A stretch of DNA of 64,000 nucleotides, taken from positions 124,001 to 188,000 of the forward strand of contig JACREY010000015.1 of NCBI GenBank assembly GCA_016218085.1, read 5' to 3'. The notes under the pieces are model-generated. The model saw only the letters and a list, made by a program, of their open reading frames with translations. It searched no databases and was not told where the DNA came from. The position numbers and the translations under genes were made by a program. Below, one piece after another: positions 61,195 through 64,000 of the stretch (the first letter of the stretch is position 1; each line of letters starts with the position of its first letter). Origin of the DNA: Ignavibacteriota bacterium (GTDB lineage: Bacteria > Bacteroidota > Ignavibacteria > Tepidaquicellales > Tepidaquicellaceae).

Positions 61195-62343
61195 ATGAAA
61201 ACTTTTGATGTTATAATTATCGGAGCCGGAAGCATCGGGGTTCCGATGAGTTTTTATCTTGCGAAAAAAGGATTAAAAGTTGCGGTACTGGAAAAGCTTG
61301 CTTCCGAAGGCAGAGGTCAGAACAGGGCTGCTATCGGGGGAATAAGAGCAACTCATTCAGATCCGGCAAAAATAAAAATCTGCCAGATTTCGATTGAGCT
61401 GCTGAAAAGAATGAAAGAGGAATTCGGTAAAGAGATAGACTGGATAACGGGCGGATATTTATTCCCTGTTTACGACGAAAGGACTGAAAAGGCATTAAAG
61501 AAATTATTAATAAAACAGAAAGAATTTAATCTGAACATTGACTGGATTGATGCGGAAAAAGTTGATAAGCTGGTTCCGGGAATTAATAAAACAGAATTAA
61601 GAGGCGGAACATTTTCACCCGAAGACGGCTCAGCATCCCCCCTGAAAGTTGCTGGGGCTTACCTTTCGCTGGCACGGAATGAGGGTGCGGAATTTTATTT
61701 TAATGAAGAAGTGATTTCCTTTGAAACAGAAAACTCAAAAATAATTTCAGTTACAACATCAAAGGATAAATATTCAGGGGGAATTATAATAAACGCAGCG
61801 GGCGGAGATGCAAGGGAAATTGGTTTACTAACAGGAGTTAATATTCCGGTAATTCCCGACAGTCACGAAGCAGGAATAACAGAACCCGTTAAGCCCTTCT
61901 TCAAACCGATGGTTGTGGATATCAGGCCTGACACACAATCGGCTAATTATTATTTTTACCAGAATAAGGAGGGGCAGGTCGTTTTTTGTATAACTCCAAA
62001 ACCTCCTATAGTCGGAAAGGACACAGACAGCACATCAGAATTCCTGCCACTCGTAATAAAAAGAATGCTGAATCTGTATCCGAGACTCAGAAATCTCAGG
62101 GTCAGAAGAACCTGGAGAGGGCTCTACCCAATGACTCCCGACGGATTTCCAATTGTCGGATTCACAAAGGAAATAGAAAATTTATTCCTTGCTGCAGGTA
62201 TGTGCGGACAGGGATTTATGCTTGGCCCGGGCCTGGGATTAATAACATCGGAAATAATAGCTGACGGAAACAGAAGATACGACTTCATTACGGAACAGTT
62301 GACGCTTTACAGAAATTTCTCCGGAACGGAAATGTTAAAGTAA
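61195..62343 (+). CDS. FAD-dependent dehydrogenase, DAO family small subunit
   Basis: 382 residues of the D-amino-acid oxidase (DAO) superfamily, like sarcosine oxidase beta, HcnC or D-hydroxyproline dehydrogenase. The dinucleotide motif G-A-G-S-I-G is at 9-14, and R-G-L-Y-P-M-T-P-D-G-F-P-I-V-G with A-A-G-M-C-G-Q-G-F-M-L-G-P-G are the C-terminal signatures. R-G-Q-N-R-A-A-I-G-G-I-R-A-T-H is the substrate-side loop. With the 59099 gene it forms a probable heteromeric dehydrogenase. Imino-acid or amino-acid substrate is likely but not fixed. Overlaps the convergent aminotransferase by nine bases. Confidence 0.9.
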   Translation: MKTFDVIIIGAGSIGVPMSFYLAKKGLKVAVLEKLASEGRGQNRAAIGGIRATHSDPAKIKICQISIELLKRMKEEFGKEIDWITGGYLFPVYDERTEKALKKLLIKQKEFNLNIDWIDAEKVDKLVPGINKTELRGGTFSPEDGSASPLKVAGAYLSLARNEGAEFYFNEEVISFETENSKIISVTTSKDKYSGGIIINAAGGDAREIGLLTGVNIPVIPDSHEAGITEPVKPFFKPMVVDIRPDTQSANYYFYQNKEGQVVFCITPKPPIVGKDTDSTSEFLPLVIKRMLNLYPRLRNLRVRRTWRGLYPMTPDGFPIVGFTKEIENLFLAAGMCGQGFMLGPGLGLITSEIIADGNRRYDFITEQLTLYRNFSGTEMLK

Positions 62344-63516
62344 TTTCAACAGGCAGTTTTTTATTTCGTGTATGCCTTTTTTGAGTTCGTCCTTTTTTGT
62401 CAGAAGGCTCACTACCGCATAACCTTCATCCTCGAAGTCGAAGAAATATCCGGGATGGATATAGACATTATGCTTATCGAGTAAATCATAAGCCAGTTTC
62501 TCTTCGTTAATTTTAATATTAATTTTCAGAACAGAATACCATCCGCCTTCCGTTTTCAAAACGGAAATATTCTTGTCCTTTTCGAATTCCGATTTAAGAA
62601 ATTCATAATTGGAAATAATTCTTTCTGTTATCTGCCTCTGTATATGATGCCTCCCTTCCAGAAGAGTCGAAAGGCCAATCTGGACGGGGGTTCCGACAGA
62701 CAGGTAAGTGTCGGAAATTATTTCAAGTCTGGACTTTGCCGCATCTCTGATATTTTCAGGACCATTAATTACTATCCAACTCAGTTTCATCTGGGGCAGT
62801 GCGCAAATTTTTGATATTCCGCTTAATGTGAAAGTAAGAGCACCGTCTGCCTGAACAACGGAAAGTATATTATTACCTACGGTGTTAATATTAAAATCCA
62901 GAAACACCTCATCGCAAATTAAGGCAATATTATTTGCTTTGCACAGAGAAATTAAACCGGTTAAATCCTCCTTATGAAGAAAATTTCCTGTCGGATTATT
63001 GGGATTAACAACAATGATTGCTTTTGTTTTTGGAGTCAACTGTCGCTTAATTGAATCAAAATCAATTCCGAATCCATTTTCATCCGTGTATTTTAGCGTA
63101 TAAGATTTTACAGTAACCGATTCCATTTCAGCAATAAAAGAAAACAAAGGATAGCCGGGTGAGGGAATTAATATTTCATCAAAAGAATCGGTGAGCAGCT
63201 TAAAAACGAACGAATAAGCTTCACTTGTTGAGGATGTGAGAAAAATATTTTCTTCACTTACTTTTAACCCTGCCGATTCGTAATATTCCTTTACCGCTTT
63301 TCTTGCGGCGGGAATTCCTTTAGGGTCGGGATTATATTCGAGTGAACCATAACCGGAAACTGACTCAAGAATTTTAACCGCCTCGTATTCAAAACCGGCC
63401 TTCGTGGGATTTGACTCCGTTAAATCATATAATTTCACGCCGGAATTTCTTTTTTCGGTAAGCAGTCGGCTGATTTTATTCTCTGAGGTATTATATTCGA
63501 ATTTCTTTGAAAACAT
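62335..63516 (-). CDS. class I/II PLP-dependent aminotransferase
   Basis: 393 residues. Lys236 in S-G-I-S-K-I-C-A-L-P-Q-M-K is the cofactor lysine; N-P-N-N-P-T-G at 171-177 and Asp202 in C-D-E-V complete the fold-type I signature. E-S-N-P-T-K-A near the start and Y-N-P-D-P-K-G-I-P-A-A-R are typical of the AAT-like group. Substrate cannot be told. It converges on the DAO-family dehydrogenase, which may be relevant to amino-acid turnover. An 18-bp hairpin lies just upstream. Confidence 0.9.
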   Translation of the reverse strand: MFSKKFEYNTSENKISRLLTEKRNSGVKLYDLTESNPTKAGFEYEAVKILESVSGYGSLEYNPDPKGIPAARKAVKEYYESAGLKVSEENIFLTSSTSEAYSFVFKLLTDSFDEILIPSPGYPLFSFIAEMESVTVKSYTLKYTDENGFGIDFDSIKRQLTPKTKAIIVVNPNNPTGNFLHKEDLTGLISLCKANNIALICDEVFLDFNINTVGNNILSVVQADGALTFTLSGISKICALPQMKLSWIVINGPENIRDAAKSRLEIISDTYLSVGTPVQIGLSTLLEGRHHIQRQITERIISNYEFLKSEFEKDKNISVLKTEGGWYSVLKINIKINEEKLAYDLLDKHNVYIHPGYFFDFEDEGYAVVSLLTKKDELKKGIHEIKNCLLKLL

Positions 63517-63528
63517 TCTGAATTAAAT

Positions 63529-63568
63529 GAAAATGACTTCATAAGATTATTCTTACGAAGCCATTTTC
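63529..63568 (-). terminator. 18-bp hairpin after the DUF4412 gene
   Basis: On the minus strand GAAAATGGCTTCGTAAGA (63568-63551) pairs fully with TCTTATGAAGTCATTTTC (63546-63529), using two G-U pairs and a four-base loop. The tail is ATTTAATTC, poor in T. Long enough to stop or protect the upstream transcript. The aminotransferase start is only 13 bases further, so its promoter must overlap the hairpin or lie within the DUF4412 gene. Confidence 0.6.
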
Positions 63569-63585
63569 TAATAAAGATTTGAAAT

Positions 63586-64000
63586 TTATTTTAACATTTT
63601 GTCCAGATTACTGAAGTCCATATATTCGACATCTTTCGGAGGAGCAAAGAAATCATCGGCAATTTTTATATCCTGTTCAAGGGCAGTTGCCACAAATACA
63701 TCACCTTTTTTATCCACAATTTTCAGGGCAAAAGCTTCTTTATAAATCGACAGCTTTGTTCCCTCTTTTGTTTTATAAACGTCGCATTTATATCCGAGAA
63801 CTTCATCGGTTCCTTCTTTTTCGTATTCTTTTAATTTGTCTTTGACATTAATCATTTCAGTGCTCGCATCCTTGCTTTCCGAAACGTCCATTTTCATTCC
63901 CATTTTCTTTCCTTCGAGACTTGTAATCATATAAAGGACTTTATTTTCGAAGAACATAGAAGAAGTAACTTTTTTTCCCGCTTCTTCGAAGTTAACTTCT
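63586..64000 (-). CDS. DUF4412 family protein, 5' end cut by the window
   Basis: The frame is open to the window edge, so the true start lies beyond 64000; an internal ATG at 63957 is not the start because coding sequence (V-N-F-E-E-A-G-K-K-V-T-S-S) continues upstream. The visible part has the DUF4412 pattern: Y-M-I-T-S-L-E-G, then G-T-D-E-V-L-G-Y-K-C-D-V-Y-K, then F-F-A-P-P-K-D-V-E-Y. These are exported proteins of unknown role with a LolA-like fold. Many Met and Lys residues. Ends with a hairpin. Confidence 0.8.
   Translation of the reverse strand, partial: EVNFEEAGKKVTSSMFFENKVLYMITSLEGKKMGMKMDVSESKDASTEMINVKDKLKEYEKEGTDEVLGYKCDVYKTKEGTKLSIYKEAFALKIVDKKGDVFVATALEQDIKIADDFFAPPKDVEYMDFSNLDKMLK

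Overview
The window is AT-rich bacterial DNA, almost certainly from the Bacteroidota/Chlorobiota/Ignavibacteriota group and most like an Ignavibacteria-type organism. Four secreted proteins end in the type IX secretion sorting domain with the N-Y-P-N-P-F-N-P motif and a terminal K-K-M-(M/V)-(L/V)-(V/I)-K. DUF3078, two-component regulator propeller and DUF4412 proteins point the same way. Shine-Dalgarno sequences are mostly weak, and a few TAnnTTTG-type promoters (the Bacteroidota sigma consensus) can be picked out. Most of the window is ordinary chromosome: dense genes, operons with 4-base overlaps, convergent gene pairs closed by hairpins. No phage, IS transposase or CRISPR array was found.

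Layout. 0.3-4.5 kb: operon of dsbD, a membrane protein, truA and a paralogue of the membrane protein. 4.6-10 kb (minus): ispE, then clpC-fabH behind a hydrolase gene. 10-16 kb (minus): two tandem, paralogous 950-970 aa BNR-repeat proteins exported by type IX secretion. 16-21 kb (plus): dus, then a slipin / GH3 N-acetylhexosaminidase / pdxH / outer-membrane protein run. 21-29 kb: DUF3078, OsmC, an acyltransferase-like protein, a large propeller sensor kinase, DUF1569, a YgbA-like nitrosative-stress protein, DUF1579 and an NTF2-like protein. 29-35 kb: secreted and lipid-anchored proteins of unknown role, a probably frameshifted lipoprotein, and a 7-copy 73-bp tandem array. 35-46 kb (minus): GTP-type PEP carboxykinase, AI-2E-type permease and queC, a CoA-transferase, fumC, and a response regulator-queF-sulP run. 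46-49 kb: an orphan helical protein, a cluster of very small genes and tRNA-Ala(CGC). 49-57 kb: gyrA, threonine aldolase, deacetylase, two thioredoxin-fold proteins, rarA, a class V aminotransferase, tRNA-Gly(CCC). 57-64 kb: a type IX cargo protein, a two-gene Fe-S/FAD dehydrogenase, a class I aminotransferase and a DUF4412 gene cut by the window edge.

Shared themes: thiol chemistry (DsbD, a TlpA-like protein, a redoxin, OsmC), tRNA modification (TruA, Dus, QueC, QueF), C4/acetyl-CoA metabolism (PckG, FumC, CoA-transferase), and cell-surface proteins exported by type IX secretion (the secretion machinery itself is not here).

The most unusual items are: (1) an NtrC-type response regulator (44489-45874) whose AAA+ domain has lost Walker A, Walker B, GAFTGA, both arginine fingers and sensor residues together, while receiver and Fis-type helix-turn-helix look intact; (2) two distant copies of a TTGACA-N17-TAwATT promoter carrying the same palindrome over the -10; (3) several intergenic palindromic or tandem repeat families; (4) GyrA with Gln and Tyr at the two main quinolone-contact positions; (5) a lipoprotein gene that seems split by a frameshift.
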